NCBI GenBank assembly: GCA_003116995.1 | Contig: BDSL01000004.1 | Span: forward strand, 1,364,001 to 1,428,000 | DNA length: 64,000 bases | DNA from: Yamagishiella unicocca | Taxonomy: Eukaryota; Chlorophyta; Chlorophyceae; Chlamydomonadales; Volvocaceae | Reading direction: 5' to 3' | Shown: positions 9,832 to 22,215 of the stretch, one piece after another | Layout: each line of letters opens with the position of its first letter | How positions within the stretch are numbered: the stretch's first letter is position 1 | The notes under the pieces: model-generated | Told to the model about the DNA's origin: nothing | Database searches by the model: none | Seen by the model: the letters and a program-made list of their open reading frames with translations, nothing else | Made by a program: the position numbers and the translations under genes

Positions 9832-12800
9832 ATGCGCTTAGGTTACCGATTGTATCAGTGCCGGGGCCGGCTTGCAGCTCCTGGGGGCATACCGAGAGCA
9901 GGAGCGCACCGTCGCAGACCTCTGCGTCCCGCGTGCGCCGTATCAGGACAGGTGGGATATAACTGGGAAAGCATCTAGCTTCAGCGGCTGAACAGGCGTT
10001 GTTGGTATGGGTGACGCCAGAAGACGAACTCGAAACCGCAGGCAGCAGCACCCAGGCCTGGCGCGGACAAGCCTACTTCAGCATGGCCAAGCATCACGCC
10101 TGTCGTCAAAGAGAAGGTTTCGATGTTTGAGGGCTTAGAAGGGGACGACTTCCGGTGAGCCTGGCGTTGACGCGACGACACGTCGCTGTTCGAGGGGATG
10201 CCGCGGCCGCGGGAGCCAACAGTTGCGTTATTCGTTGTCGTAAGCGGCCCCAAACTTCGCTGCTTGTATCTATGAGTCGTAAACCGGGAGTGTCGCCTTG
10301 CTGGTTGCGCAGGCAAGTCAGTTGCACCCCTGGCGCTCCGCGCGACACCGTGCAACCTTGCCTCCCCCTCTGCCAGCCAGGTCAGCGATGCCACATATCC
10401 AGACCCTGATCGGTGCACGCACTTCTGTCTTCCCCCTAGGCACCCCCTGGACCAACAGAACACCAGCATGCTGCGCTCCGTCCCTGGACTGGAGATGGTG
10501 GCCAAGAATTTCATGGGTGAGGTGGAGCACCATAGCGCTCGGGGCTGGAGGAGCCCGCAGGGTGACAGCCTTGGAGAGGGGGCGCGGTCGGGGGGGGAGC
10601 CGGGCTGGGTTGGGGGAAGCCGGGCTGGGTTGGGGGAAGCCGGGCGGGGTTGGGGGGAAGCCGGGCGGGGTTGGGGGGAAGCCGGGCGGGGTTGGGGGGA
10701 AGCCGGGCGGGGTTGGGGGGAAGCCGGGCGGGGTTGGGGGGAAGCCGGGCGGGGGGAAGGGGGAGCCGAGGAGCATAGACTGCATTCAGGGGATGAAGCT
10801 GTCGGCTTGATTGCAAGAGGTACGGAGCAGAGGTGTGGGATCCGCAATGGGAGAAGGACCATTGGGGAGGGATGCGTGTAAGGGGCGATGGGAGTGGAGT
10901 GGAGAAGGAAGGTGGGGCTGCGCCACTGCGGTCCACGACGGGCTGTCTTGGCGCCACCCGGGCTGCGTGCCGTGTGGGGTGGAGGGGGCCGCTGGCATAG
11001 CGAGGACCGGACCCGGACGGGCCGCCCTGCGGGTCCAGGGAGGGAACCAACCGCCCGACCTGTCAACCACTTTTCACCGCTCCAGGCCCGGTGGCGGAGC
11101 AGGTGCTGCTGCTTGAGAACATCTCCACCTCCATCAAAATAGGCCCCGACCAGCTGCCGTCCATCCACAAGCTGCTGGTGGAGGCGGTGAGCGGCGGTTG
11201 GGGCCCGGTGGCAAGGCCGGTGTCCAGGGCCGGGATCGAGGGGGGCCGAGGAGCTCGCGAGGGGGCTGGGGGAGGTGGGTTCGGAGCGGGGCAAGAAGGT
11301 GTTGCGGGCCTTATGGCGGCTGGCCCTGGCCGGTGGTGTCTGGGAACAGCGCAGGGGCGGCGCGTACAGGGCCCTGGCAGGGGCAAGTGGCTGTTGCCTC
11401 CACCCTGGAGCTGCTTCCAGGGCTGGCCCCCGCCGTGCGACGGTCCCTGCCCCCGGCACGAAACCCATTTCCCCCCACCCCTGGCCGGCCCCGCAGGCCC
11501 GTATCTTACAGATGGAGCCGCCGGAGCTGTACGTACGGCAGGTACGGCCGGGGCTGTATTTCTCCTGGAGAGGGCGGGGCGACGGCAAACGGCTACGGGC
11601 AGCCGGCATGTGGGTCGATACCCGGGAGCACAATCTCGTGTTGGGCTCGCCACCTGGGGGTCTCAGGCGCAAACCCGCGAAACCCGCCCTAAGCCGCGGG
11701 CGCCACGCCAATCTTCCCGACCTCCCGACCGGTCTTTATGCCACCCCCTGACTACCTCTCCCCCCCCCCCCGACTTCCGGGCCGCAGCACCCCGTCCCCA
11801 ACGCCTACACGCTCGCCATCGCGGGCCACAAACCCTTCATTGTGATCCACACAGCGCTGCTGGAGCTGCTCACGCCGTACGAGCTGCAGGTACGGCCGGA
11901 GCACGGGAGAGCGGGGTGCGCTGCGCTTGGGCGGCCACGCACGCCTGCTACCATATGAAGCGCAGCTTCGGGTTACCCTAGCTGCGATTTTGGGGGAGGG
12001 GGGAAGCCCAAGGCATGCAAGCGGGCTGCATGGTAGGGGGTGGGGTGCCGTGAGTGGCTAGGCCGGGCGACGGCTCCGATTTGGGTTGTGAGTAGAGGGA
12101 GTGGTTACCTCGCCGGCGTGCCCCCACCCTGCCGACTCTGCACGTGCTGCCCGGCCTAATCCACCCCTGCCGCCCCGTTACCCGGCCGACTCCGCCTCTT
12201 GTCTCCCCCCCGCCCCACGGGTCTTCTCTCTACCCCCCTCCCCCCGCGCCGCCTGTCCTAAACGGTTTTTTCGGGCATCCACGGGTCTTCTCTCTACCCC
12301 CCCCCCCCCGCGCCGCCCAGGCCGTCCTGGCCCATGAGCTGGGTCACCTCAAATGCGACCACGGGCTGTGGCTGACAGTGGCCAACGTGCTGGCCAGCGG
12401 GACCGTGTCGGTGCTGCCGGTGGTGACGGGCATGGTGCAGGAGGCGCTCATGCGGTGGCTGAGGGCGGCGGAGCTCACGTGCGACCGCGCCGCGCTGCTG
12501 GTGGCGCAGGTGGGGAGGAGAGGGGGCGCGGGTGCCAAACACCGAGGGGGCGCGGGAAGCTAGGGTGAATCGACGGGGGAGTGTTGCGAGGAAGACCCAG
12601 GGGAGGGTTCGAGGGAAACCCGTGGATGTCCGAAAAAACGTTCGAGGGAAACCCAGGGGAGGGGAGGGGGGAAAGGAAGCGGGGAGGCAGCTCGCCGGTG
12701 AAAGGCGGAAGGCAGGGGGCATGGGTTTGAGGAAGCGGATTGAGGCTGAGCTGGATTAATGGACGGGAAGGCAGTCGCGTTTGCTGCATTTTCACGATCC

Positions 12801-14208
12801 TGCCCGCCCATCCCGCCCACACACCCATTCATTGCCGACCCATGTGTTTCTTCGCAGACCCTCCCACACACCCGCCCCACACACCTGCAGGACCCCAAAG
12901 TCGTCATCTCGGCGCTCATGAAGCTGGCGGGAGGCTCGCCGTCGTTTGCGTCGGAGCTGAACGTGGAGGCGTGAGTGGCCGGGCTGGGCGGCAGCGGCCG
13001 CGGCGCTGATCTGGGTCTCTGGGTCGTGGTCGTTAACAGACGGAGTGCGGGGACCGGTGCCGGGCATAGGAGGAAAGGCATCCCCAAACAGGCAGCCAGA
13101 GCACTGCAGGTTTGCAGCAGCCAGCGGCGCACACAGGTGTATGGATGTCTGACAGCCCATCTCGCCTCCTCCTCCTCCTCCTCCTCCCCGAGTCGCAGGT
13201 TCTTGCAGCAGAGCCGCTCGTACGAGGAGGCCACCAATACCCTGCTGGGATGGTACCTGCGGAACGCGCAGACGGCGGCGCTGAGCCACCCGCTGCCGGT
13301 CATGAGAGCGCGGGAGATCGACAGGTGGGCGGGGAGGTGGGGCGCCGGGACGAGGAGCGGCCCTGGGTGCCGGGGGGCGAGACAGTGCCGGGTATGTAAA
13401 TGCCAAGGCGGATTGCGTAAGCGGAGACCGCTGACAACGCGTCTTGCGGCCCTTGCGCTTTCGCAGGTGGAGTCAGGGCACCCAGTACAAGGGGCTCATC
13501 TCGAAGAATCGGACGCACCGAGTGCAGTTCATGGCGGCGCCGCCGCCGCCGGGCCCGCAGCAGCAGCAGCAGCCGCAACCGCAGCTGGGCCCGAGCGGGG
13601 GAGGCGGCGGGGCGCAGGGCGGCGTCACAGTGGCGGGGGTCAGCGGACAGGCACGTGGGGCAGCACGGGATGTGTGTTTTAAGTATGCGGGATGTGTGGG
13701 TGTGTGCGTGTGTTTTACAAATGTGTGTGCGTGTGTGTGTGTGGGTGTGTGCTGGGCACGGGCGGGCGCGTCTTTACCCACTCCATCCATTCATCCATCA
13801 TCCGCAATAACGCTTCCCTGCCTGGAGGTCACGATGCCTAGTTGGGGGCTGCCGCCGCTCTACGGTGCCCTCCCTGTAGTGTAACGGACGTAACGGCCGC
13901 CAGCCGCAGCTGCATGCGACGCCCTTCCCGTGGCACTGGGCTAGCCCGCCGAGCCCGCCGACGTCCTTGGAATTGCCGTGTCGCCAACGCCAGACTCAAG
14001 TCCTTACCCCACCGGTCCTACCGCACGCGTGCAGGTGTACAACATGGTCCAGCCGTCATCGTCGCTGCACGCCAAGACGACATCGGCGGCCTCGAACGGC
14101 TCTGGGCACGGCCGCTCGCCGCGGGAAAGCAACCACGCAGATGACGACGCCGCAGGCGGGGGCTTCAGCCTCTGGGGTAACTGGGGCTCCAGGGGGGACG
14201 GCGTATAG
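9832..14208 (+). CDS. M48-family zinc metallopeptidase, plastoglobule PGM48-like
   Basis: Eleven exons with coherent phases: 9832-9951, 10021-10154, 10440-10516, 11086-11186, 11497-11541, 11788-11889, 12321-12509, 12891-12970, 13199-13324, 13467 to about 13638, and 14035-14208 (about 439 residues). The first exon encodes an Arg-rich transit-like peptide. Its start and the donor of exon 10 are the least certain points. FRHPLD opens the conserved region. The zinc motif HELGH is at about 198-202, with the third ligand in ELTCDRAALL at about 244. Then come DPKVVISALMKLAGG, LNVEAFLQQSRSYEEA and PVMRAREIDRW, the order found in plant plastid M48 peptidases. Two hydrophobic segments flank HELGH. In Arabidopsis the relative PGM48 sits in plastoglobules and acts in senescence; the same location here is inference. 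The Q/G-rich tail is lineage-specific. A TGTAA at 15393 is a possible polyadenylation signal. Confidence 0.85.
10588..10765 (+). repeat. G-rich 20-21-bp minisatellite in intron 3 of the M48 gene
   Basis: About eight copies of a unit containing GGGGGGAAGCCGGGCGGGG stand in tandem on the transcribed strand. Each copy carries several runs of three or more G, so the RNA or DNA could form G-quadruplexes. Confidence 0.9.
12234..12300 (+). repeat. Intronic dispersed element, copy 1 (M48 intron 6)
   Basis: It contains CCTAAACGGTTTTTTCGGGC followed by ATCCACGGGTCTTC and a pyrimidine run. It is about 20 bases from the acceptor at 12320. Part of it (ACGGGTCTTCTCTCTACCCC) is duplicated just upstream at about 12217. 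It matches the other intronic copies listed. Confidence 0.75.
12592..12680 (-). repeat. Intronic dispersed element, copy 2 (M48 intron 7), inverted
   Basis: The reverse complement reads CGAACGTTTTTTCGGACATC then CACGGGTTTCCCTCGAACCC, the same core as the plus-oriented copies. It lies in the 5' part of the intron, about 85 bases after the donor. Confidence 0.75.
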
Positions 14209-15856
14209 CTCACGCCGTGCCGCCCGTCCGCTGCGTCATATGCTGCTGCTGCGTCTAAAGCATGTAGCAGTCACACGTAGCGCAATCGACAGACATATGA
14301 TGGTCTTGCATGGCCTGGCTGCATATCTTGGGCACATAGACGCGTGGGACGCAGCCTACCCTGCCGGGTGAGGGCCGTATGCCAACTTGGCAGCCCCGCT
14401 GGCGGAAGGGAGGCTTGTTCGTGGTATTGTTGGGGCGCAGGTGGTTGAAGATTTAACCGTTTCCGTGGTTGGTTGGGGGCTGCGGGGAGCTTGGCTGGGG
14501 CGGTGCGTTACCGCACCGCTGTATATCATACCCGTACTGCTGACGTGTCGGGACGTGTTGTGTCTGTCGGCAGGGCAGCCACAGCCGCTGACTGCGTGCC
14601 CCGTCCGTTCTTCTCTCGCGTGCCAGGTACCGCTGTTTGCTAGGCATAGTGTCGTACAGCGCACTGCATACCATGACCCGTGAAACCCAAAAACGTACCC
14701 ACCCGCCCCGCTCCATACTTTCATGGCAGTTTCTCGCGGCATGTGCTGCCCTCCGCTGGTATTGTGCTTTCATTGGCGCACAGCGGTTTGCGTTTCGCGG
14801 TGTGTTTTATGTTGTGAGGGCGTCAAGCCGGTCATCAACGCAATTGAATTTGGTATTTGGTGAAGTGGGGTAGCTGCTTGCGGTGTGTGGGGCGTCAGCT
14901 GGCGCGGCGCCATTCCCCGGTCGCGCTTCGTGCGTATGTTATGTGTGCGTATGCGTATCTATATCACAAGGCCTCGATTCGTGTGCCTGCTAGAGAGGTA
15001 CTCCCTGAATGATTCAATGTTCGGATACCCATGAAGTGAACGCATTCGCCAGTTGAGGCTGGAGATGATTCTCCACGCCGGTCGTCCCTCTCCGCCGGTT
15101 GGCCATCGTTTCCGCTGCTGTTGTATGTTATTCCTGTTGTCGGTTATAGGTGATTGAAGAGTGGCGGTTTTGCAGCGCCGCGTCTGTGGCATGCTGGCAT
15201 CGCTGTCGGCTGCGGAGGGATACGGACCGCACTGCTGATTGTGGTGGCGTGATTTGCCAGCCACATTCCTCGCGCTGTCCAGGGGGAGGTATCGGGTTCA
15301 GAGGTATCGGCGTGGGTTGAGCTATAGGGATGTGGAACGTGTCTCGACCAGTGACAACTCCGTATCGCTCATTCGGTACTGGATGATGCGACTGTAACAC
15401 CCAAAGTTCTCGTGGTCGACAAACCCTTCAAGCCTGACCAACCAAGCACAGGAGCCAATTGCACGCAAATTGTGGAGTTTGCAACCTTATAGATAGGAAA
15501 CAGACGTCGCTCCTTGCGAATGCTCTTGCGCTGCAGCAGGGAAGCCCCCAGTGATGCAAGGGAGGGCCAAACCTTATCGGTTTGATAGTTGGGTATGTGT
15601 GTTACTGACTAGGTTATACTATGCCTTGTGTACTAATACTTGGTTTTAGGAGCTAGAACCATTTCAGAACTCGGGCGTGCAGTTGTGGGTGGTTTCGGTG
15701 CTCCAATGAAGCTTTCGGAGCGCCAAACACTGGTGGTAGACATAGATACATCGGCCACCAGGGCGGCACTAGGGCAGCTTGTCTTTATAAATTTCAAAGT
15801 GGCGTACCGTTGTGCGTAACCCGACCGCTTGCAGCAAGTCAATTACAGGGCAGGGC
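14209..15856. other. Intergenic: M48 3' UTR and upstream region of the acyltransferase
   Basis: No coding region is supported. Short open frames on both strands lack motifs. The left part probably holds a long 3' UTR ending near the TGTAA at 15393-15397. The right, AT-richer part should contain the promoter of the next gene. Confidence 0.45.
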
Positions 15857-18736
15857 ATGAGCCGCGAAGCTACCGACATACACGCTCGAAGCGATACCAA
15901 CAATGATTTAGTTACAAATAAAAATAAACAGTCCGATGCCGTAAGGGCGCCGGTTCCGCACGAACTGTTGGACGACATCGCGGCCGGACTCGGTTCGCAC
16001 AACGACTCTCTGCTCTTCAGCGGCGGCATATTTGTGCTGTGCTTTCTCGTCTTCCTTATTGGATATGCGCCATCGCTGTACGCTTTGGCGTTTCTTGGAT
16101 TTGCAGCGCTGTGCCTACCCTATCGTGTAGCCAGCTTTGCGGCCCGGAAATGTACATTCTACCTGGTGGACTTCTGCTATGTAAGTATGAGTATGTGAGG
16201 GGCCACAGGGTTGCTAATCGGATGCCCCTTGTCTGGTTGCAGCCTGTACGGGGGTGCCTAGGGTTGTGGGTCAAACGTCCTACAGAAACCTCCTATATTT
16301 TTTTGCAGGCGGTCATGATAAGCTGTTGCGCCGAGGACTGCGCCCTGTGATCTGCCATTGGCCTCCAAACTCACCAAATCACTCATCCGTGCCTCCTGAC
16401 CCGTTCCTCATAACCCACATACCGCGGAAACGCCGGCCCGCCTCGTCCGTTCCCGTGCGGCCCCTCTGCGGCCCCTCCGCGGCTCCGAGGAGCAGTTTGC
16501 CAACCTGGCGTGCTGCGCCTTCCTAATCCTGCGGCCTGATGACGCCCGCTGGGAGGCGGCCGTATACGTGCTGTGCGAGGGCCCCCTGGCGGCAGCGCTC
16601 ATCGCCTGGCAGTGCGCCTGGCTGTTTGGCTCCCCTGAACACGCTCTCAGGTGTCGTGCCGCGAACGCGTCCACATCATTGTCTCCCTTTCCACAACAGC
16701 CCTACCGCCAGGTGCTTTGCTTCTCCACCGCTGCCCTGTCGTCTGCGGCTTGTGATCCCAGCCGACTACCCTCCCCGCCCCCGCCATGCATCTCCAAACG
16801 TGTGTACCAAACGTTTTCCTGGACGATTTCCTACATTTAGTGCCGACCACGGGCTTTCCTCACAAACCTCGGCCCCGTCACGCCTCTCCCCGCGCCCCCC
16901 GCGTCCACCGCGCACCGACCTCGCAGCGTCCTCATACACCTGCTGCCCGGCCTGGCGCTCTTCTGCCACCGCTTCCTGGCGCACACCCGCCGGCCGCTGG
17001 TGCTCCTAGCACAGATCGGCATGGCGCTGCTGAACATCGACCCGTGGGTCGCGGCCGGCGCCGACCCAGATGGGGCCGCGGCGACGACGTGGCAGGCGCG
17101 GCTTGCGGCCGCGGCGGCCGCCGCACGAGGCCATGTGCCGTGTCCCGTGGCGGTGGCGGGAGTAGCGCAGGCGGTGGTGGTGGGAGCCGCCGCCGACGAC
17201 ACGGGGGTCTGCAGCGCCGGGCTGGCTCGTGACGGCAGTTGCAAAGCACCTGGGGTGCATCTTGCAGCGGCAGCGGCGGCGGCGGCTGGGGGCGGCGGCG
17301 CGCGGTGCTACGCCGCACTGCCTGGGCCATCACCGTGCCCTCCGCCTCCCTGGCTGTGGCTAGGCGTCGTGCCTCTGGCCTTCTACCTGGCCTGGCAGCT
17401 GCTGTACTACTTGGTGGTGCAGGTGGGGCTTCTGGCGCCACAGGGGCTGCTGCTGCTGCCGTCGGGCGGCGCCACGCCGTGGGGCTGTAGCATCTTGGGT
17501 CACATGTACCCTGTTAAAGCGCACGGTATGCGGCAGGGCGACGTGGAAACGCCTTCCCCGTCGCGCACGGGAAAGGTGTCTCTCCTCCGCCCCCCCTCCT
17601 CCGCCCACCTTCCTCCGCCCACCGTTTTCCGTCCACCTCCTCCGCCCGCCTTCCTCCGCCCACCCTCCTCCGCCCACCGTCCTCCGCCCACCCCCCATAC
17701 CCTCCAAGCAGCGCCCTCTCTCGTTGCCCTCTCTCCTCGCGCCCGCAGGTCGCCTTCCGGCGCCTGATCCTCTCCCGCAACTACGACACCAGCTACCGGG
17801 CGCTGGCGCGGCGGGCGCAGCGCGCCAACAGCCCGCTTAACCGCCTGGTGCGGCACGGCAGCGTGGCTAGGCGGCTGTTCATGTACGGTGAGTACCGCGG
17901 GTTAGTACCGCGGGTTACTCACGGCATATTGGTGTCCAGGCTGTGCTCTTGTGGAGCTGGCAGTGCGTGACGGGCTTGGGCTTGCAGTACCGCACGGGAG
18001 GCGAAGTGCGGCAATCTAAGGAGTTACGTGATCCGGTCGATTCGCGGCCCGTGCCGCGCCTTCCCTTCTAGCCCTCGAATCCCCCCCTTTACTCACAAGC
18101 CCCTCTCCTCTATTTCTCCTGTGTATTCCACGCCTTTCATCTCCACCCCCTCTGCCCAAACCCCGGCTCTCCACCTCTCCGCAGGCCTGCTGCAGCTCCT
18201 CTTCACGCTTGCCACTCAGGCGCTGGCGGTGGTGACGTACTACAGTTTCGGAGCGGCAGCAGCGTGGCAGGTGGGTGCGGACAGGAAGCGCTGCACCGAG
18301 GCGGCTGTGTCATATAATGGTACTTGCAGAGTAGCGTGTGTGGCGGATCTTCATCTGGGTCGGATCAATAGGCGGTCCAAGCGGCGGGGGCCAGGCCGGG
18401 GGCGGCCCGCAGAGCCCTCTTGGTGTTAGCGGGTAGGGTCCGGAGTAGGATCCGGAGTTGGCGGGCAAGTCGTACGCCTAGCCGCGGCCAAAACGCCGCT
18501 GACCCCTGTTTCTCCCCGCGCAGCTCGTCAAGTTTGCCGTACCACTGTACCTGGGCGCCTGCCATCAATGTCAGCGTCTTCCGGCACAGCAGCTGCGGGT
18601 TGCGGCGGCAAGGCTGGTGGCGGCGAAGCTGCTTGTGCCAGAGCCGCTGGGGCCGCCTCGATCCGTGCAAACAGATGTGCGGTCGGCAGCCAGCGACGGC
18701 GGGGGTGCCGATGGGAATGAGCATGCGGCAGATTGA
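15857..18736 (+). CDS. Glycerophosphocholine acyltransferase-like multi-pass membrane protein (GPC1/DUF2838 family)
   Basis: Six exons with matching phases: 15857-16180, 16490-16650, 16927-17422, 17749-17887, 18185-18270, 18524-18736 (472 residues). A hydrophilic N terminus is followed by paired hydrophobic segments (FVLCFLVFLIGYAPSLYALA) and the family signature PYRVASFAARKCTFYLVDFC. Next are VYVLCEGPLAAALIAWQ, VLIHLLPGLALFCHRF, a 100-residue Ala/Gly-rich insertion, WLWLGVVPLAFYLAWQLLYY, then FGAAAAWQ and LVKFAVPLYLGA. This order matches the yeast/plant enzymes that acylate glycerophosphocholine to lyso-PC, probably at the ER. The intron 1 acceptor (CCGAG at 16489) is the weakest splice choice. 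The insertion between GPWV-type loop and the fourth membrane block is lineage-specific. A family member of unknown substrate remains possible. Confidence 0.8.
16784..16862 (+). repeat. Intronic dispersed element, copy 3 (acyltransferase intron 2)
   Basis: It contains CCATGCATCTCCAAACGTGT, then ACCAAACGTTTTCCTGG and, further on, GACCACGGGCTTTCCTC. This is a diverged version of the element, in the 3' half of its intron. Confidence 0.65.
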
Positions 18737-20540
18737 AGAAATCCTCTTGGCGCGCAGCCTGAACTTATTGCATGTCCCCGTGCCCTGTCCTTTACATCAT
18801 GCAGCGGTAAGGGGTCATCTTGCATACTTGAACTTGCGGGCGAGGAGAGAACTGGCTCATATGAAACGTAAATGCAGGTGCCGCATAATTACTGCATTCT
18901 AAGTTATTGGCCTGAGTCTACGCGACGCAACGTGATGTGAATGGCCATGGAGCAGCTATAGCATGTGGCAGTGAGGTGTTCGCGTTATGGCGCGCAAAAG
19001 AACAACCGAGTGGCGAATATTTATGCGGGCGTTCGATTGGTATGCGGAAAGGTTGACATTGCGGTCTTGGCAGTCTTGGCTGACTGCTGCTTGCCGTTTA
19101 GCTCACAGGCCGCTAGGCCGGTCGGGGAGCCAAGTAATATTGGGATATGAGTAGTGGCTTGTGACTTCGCGGTGGTAGCCGCAAACCAGGGTGCCTTGGC
19201 TGTAGCAATCAAGCGGCTAAATGCGCGTTGACAGACCAGCTGCGCGATTGTGCGGGGTGTGGGCGATAGTTTGTATGCGATCCAAGATGCGTCCGGATGC
19301 GTAGAGGCAGCGTGCGCCGCTGGAGGTGTACGAACCTCCAAGCTTTTAAGGACTGCAGATTACCACCTATATTTGTGTGCTTGCTTGGCTCACAACGGGG
19401 GTGCGTGAAGCCTGTCCTTTGGGTGACACTGACCCTTACTGACACGTCTTGATCGGTGTCTTATGGCGAACATGACGCCACGATGTCCAAGCATTCAAAA
19501 CCGAGCGACATACCGCCGGTATCGCTACAGGAACGTTTCCGGATGATTTCGGAACTGATCATCTCGATATGCGGTCTAATTTTGGATGAAGTTATCGAAC
19601 CCAACATGTATTCTATTATAACGCTCATCTGCCCCGGACGCCTGCGTCTGGCGCAAGCCCAGGCGCCGGCGCCAAAACTTGTCGACCTAGGATTACCTCC
19701 TTCCAAGCATACCAATGCCCGTCAGAGTGTGACAAATCCAGGAATTTTGCACTTGCTGAAGTCAGCAGTCGTACTCTCTTTACTCATGGCTTCGGTAAAC
19801 ATGTAAACTGCTAAGCATGGTACGACATTTTTACGTTGCTTACACAGCATAAAAGCTATCGCCCAAACCAGATTACTATCAGCAAGCACAATTTGCAATT
19901 ATTTTGCAGCCTCTTTGCCCGTTTGAATCAATTGATCATGCCAGCTTGCGACGACACCAATCTCACGGACGTGGAGTCCATGGGTTCAGAGGAGAGGCAA
20001 AAGGCCATGCGTGCGCAGCTGATGACACCGGTCAAGGCGTCGACCGATGAGTGGGTTCGCGGTGACCCAGGTTCGTTACACCGTGGCGTGCTGAGCACGA
20101 CCCGTGCACACGAAGCGCTGGCTGATACGCAGTTTTGACTGTAAAATTTTCCCAGGTCCTTTTGGTCTTCTATGCTTTGGTATGACAACCTGGTAAGTTT
20201 TGCGACTGGCATTACCGGTATTGCTGGCGTTTAGTTGCGAAACCATCCACAGCGGCAGCTCGCTCCATGAATGCGACAGAATTTGCTGACGGTCACACGA
20301 TGAAAGTTAATTATGCTTTATGCTACCTAACGTGTTCTGTTCCTTATGCTCCCCTTTCCGTCCGCCGGTCCCTCACTGTGGTCCCGCTTTCAACGCGGCC
20401 ATCTGGCAACGCCATATAATCCCATTATATTCCAGCATGCTCATGTTCATCACAACGGGGTAAGTACCATCGTCGTGGCATGTTACGTGATAGTTCTCTG
20501 CCTTCGTCAAGTTGGTTGTGTCAATCAAATCGCTTTGTCA
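18737..20540. other. Right edge of the gene-rich part; one weak small ORF
   Basis: Sequence becomes AT-richer. The only frame of note begins at ATG 19483 and ends at 19806 (about 107 residues, starting MSKHSKPSDIPPVSLQERF, with hydrophobic stretches around ELIISICGLIL and LLKSAVVLSLLMA). A second frame with an internal ATG at about 19938 ends at 20138. Neither has a recognisable domain or splice context, so I do not call them genes. The word TAATCCCATTATATTCC near 20420 and an AT-rich border lead into the satellite. Confidence 0.4.
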
Positions 20541-22215
20541 ACCATTATAATGGGAACACGGGTGACATTGGTGGGAACACGGTGTGTGTCATAACCGTGT
20601 TCCCAGCATTTAGGCCGTGTTCCCACGGTTGCGAGTGGCCCGGATATAACAAATAGTCCGAATAAGTCATATAGAGGGTACCGGGCGTCCATGCGGGTGA
20701 TATGAGCGGGGGAATCGGTGGGAACACGGGTGATATTGGTGGGAACACGGTGTGTGTCATAACCGTGTTCCCGGCGTTTAGGCGTTCCCGGCGTTTAGGC
20801 CGTGTTCCCACGGTTGCGAGTGGCCCGGATATACCAAATAGTCCTAATAAGTCATATAGAGGGTACCGGGCGTCCATGCGGGTGATATGAGCGGGGGAAT
20901 CGGTGGGAACACGGGTGATATTGGTGGGAACACGGTGTGTGTCATAACCGTGCTCCCAGCATTTAGGCCGTGTTCCCGCCCTTGCGAGTGGCCCGGACAT
21001 ATCAAATAGTCCTTATAAGTCATATAGAGGGTACCGGGCGTCCATGCGGGTGATATGAGCGGCGGAATCGGTGGGAACACGGGTGATATTGGTGGGAACA
21101 CGGTGTGTGTCATAACCGTGTTCCCAGCATTTAGGCCGTGTTCCCGCCCTTGCGAGTGGCCCGGACATACTAAATAGTCCTTATAAGTCATATAGAGGGT
21201 ACCGGGCGTCCATGCGGGTGATATGAGCGGGGGAATCGGTGGGAACACGGGTGATATTGGTGGGAACACGGTGTGTGTCATAACCGTGTTCCCAGCATTT
21301 AGGCCGTGTTCCCACGGTTGCGAGTGGCCCAGACATATCAAATAGTCCTTATAAGTCATATAGAGGGTACCGGGCGTCCATGCGGGTGATATGAGCGGGG
21401 GAATCGGTGGGAACACGGGTGACATTGGTGGGAACACGGTGTGTGTCATAACCGTGTTCCCAGCATTTAGGCCGTGTTCCCACGGTTGCGAGTGGCCCGG
21501 ATATAACAAATAGTCCTAATAAGTCATATAGAGGGTACCGGGCGTCCATGCGGGTGATATGAGCGGGGGAATCGGTGGGAACACGGGTGATATTGGTGGG
21601 AACACGGTGTGTGTCATAACCGTGTTCCCGGCGTTTAGGCCGTGTTCCCACGGTTGCGAGTGGCCCGGATATACCAAATAGTCCTAATAAGTCATATAGA
21701 GGGTACCGGGCGTCCATGCGGGTGATATGAGCGGGGGAATCGGTGGGAACACGGGTGATATTGGTGGGAACACGGTGTGTGTCATAACCGTGCTCCCAGC
21801 ATTTAGGCCGTGTTCCCGCCCTTGCGAGTGGCCCGGACATATCAAATAGTCCTTATAAGTCATATAGAGGGTACCGGGCGTCCATGCGGGTGATATGAGC
21901 GGCGGAATCGGTGGGAACACGGGTGATATTGGTGGGAACACGGTGTGTGTCATAACCGTGTTCCCAGCATTTAGGCCGTGTTCCCACGGTTGCGAGTGGC
22001 CCGGATATACCAAATAGTCCTAATAAGTCATATAGAGGGTACCGGGCGTCCATGCGGGTGATATGAGCGGGGGAATCGGTGGGAACACGGGTGATATTGG
22101 TGGGAACACGGTGTGTGTCATAACCGTGTTCCCGGCGTTTAGGCCGTGTTCCCACGGTTGCGAGTGGCCCGGATATACCAAATAGTCCTAATAAGTCATA
22201 CTAAGGGGTGCCATA
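20541..22215. repeat. 168-bp satellite with hairpin, about 10 copies
   Basis: The unit is 168 bp (ATAGAGGGTACCGGGCGTCC recurs at 20671, 20856, 21024, 21192, 21360 and on). One copy is 185 bp because of a 17-bp internal duplication. Copies are about 95% identical with sorted variants (CCCACGGTTGCG versus CCCGCCCTTGCG). Each unit carries the inverted repeat TGGGAACACGGT / ACCGTGTTCCCA with a 10-base loop, plus several extra GGGAACACGG words. Minus-strand open frames through it (up to 221 codons) only reflect the period being a multiple of three. Confidence 0.95.

Noticed and set aside
9981..11711. 576-codon minus-strand frame
   Set aside because: It runs opposite to seven or so phased exons of the M48 peptidase. 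Its Pro/Arg-rich translation comes from GC-rich introns and a G-rich minisatellite.
16314..16350. Extra small exon (AVMISCCAEDCA) in acyltransferase intron 1
   Set aside because: The acceptor looks good, but joining exon 1 directly to 16490 keeps phase and family spacing, whereas this exon has no donor that restores the frame.
20545..22155. Minus-strand frames of 100-221 codons with repeated PGTLYMTY-like units
   Set aside because: The 168-bp period is a multiple of three, so open frames persist by geometry. There is no start context, and frame-breaking variants occur.
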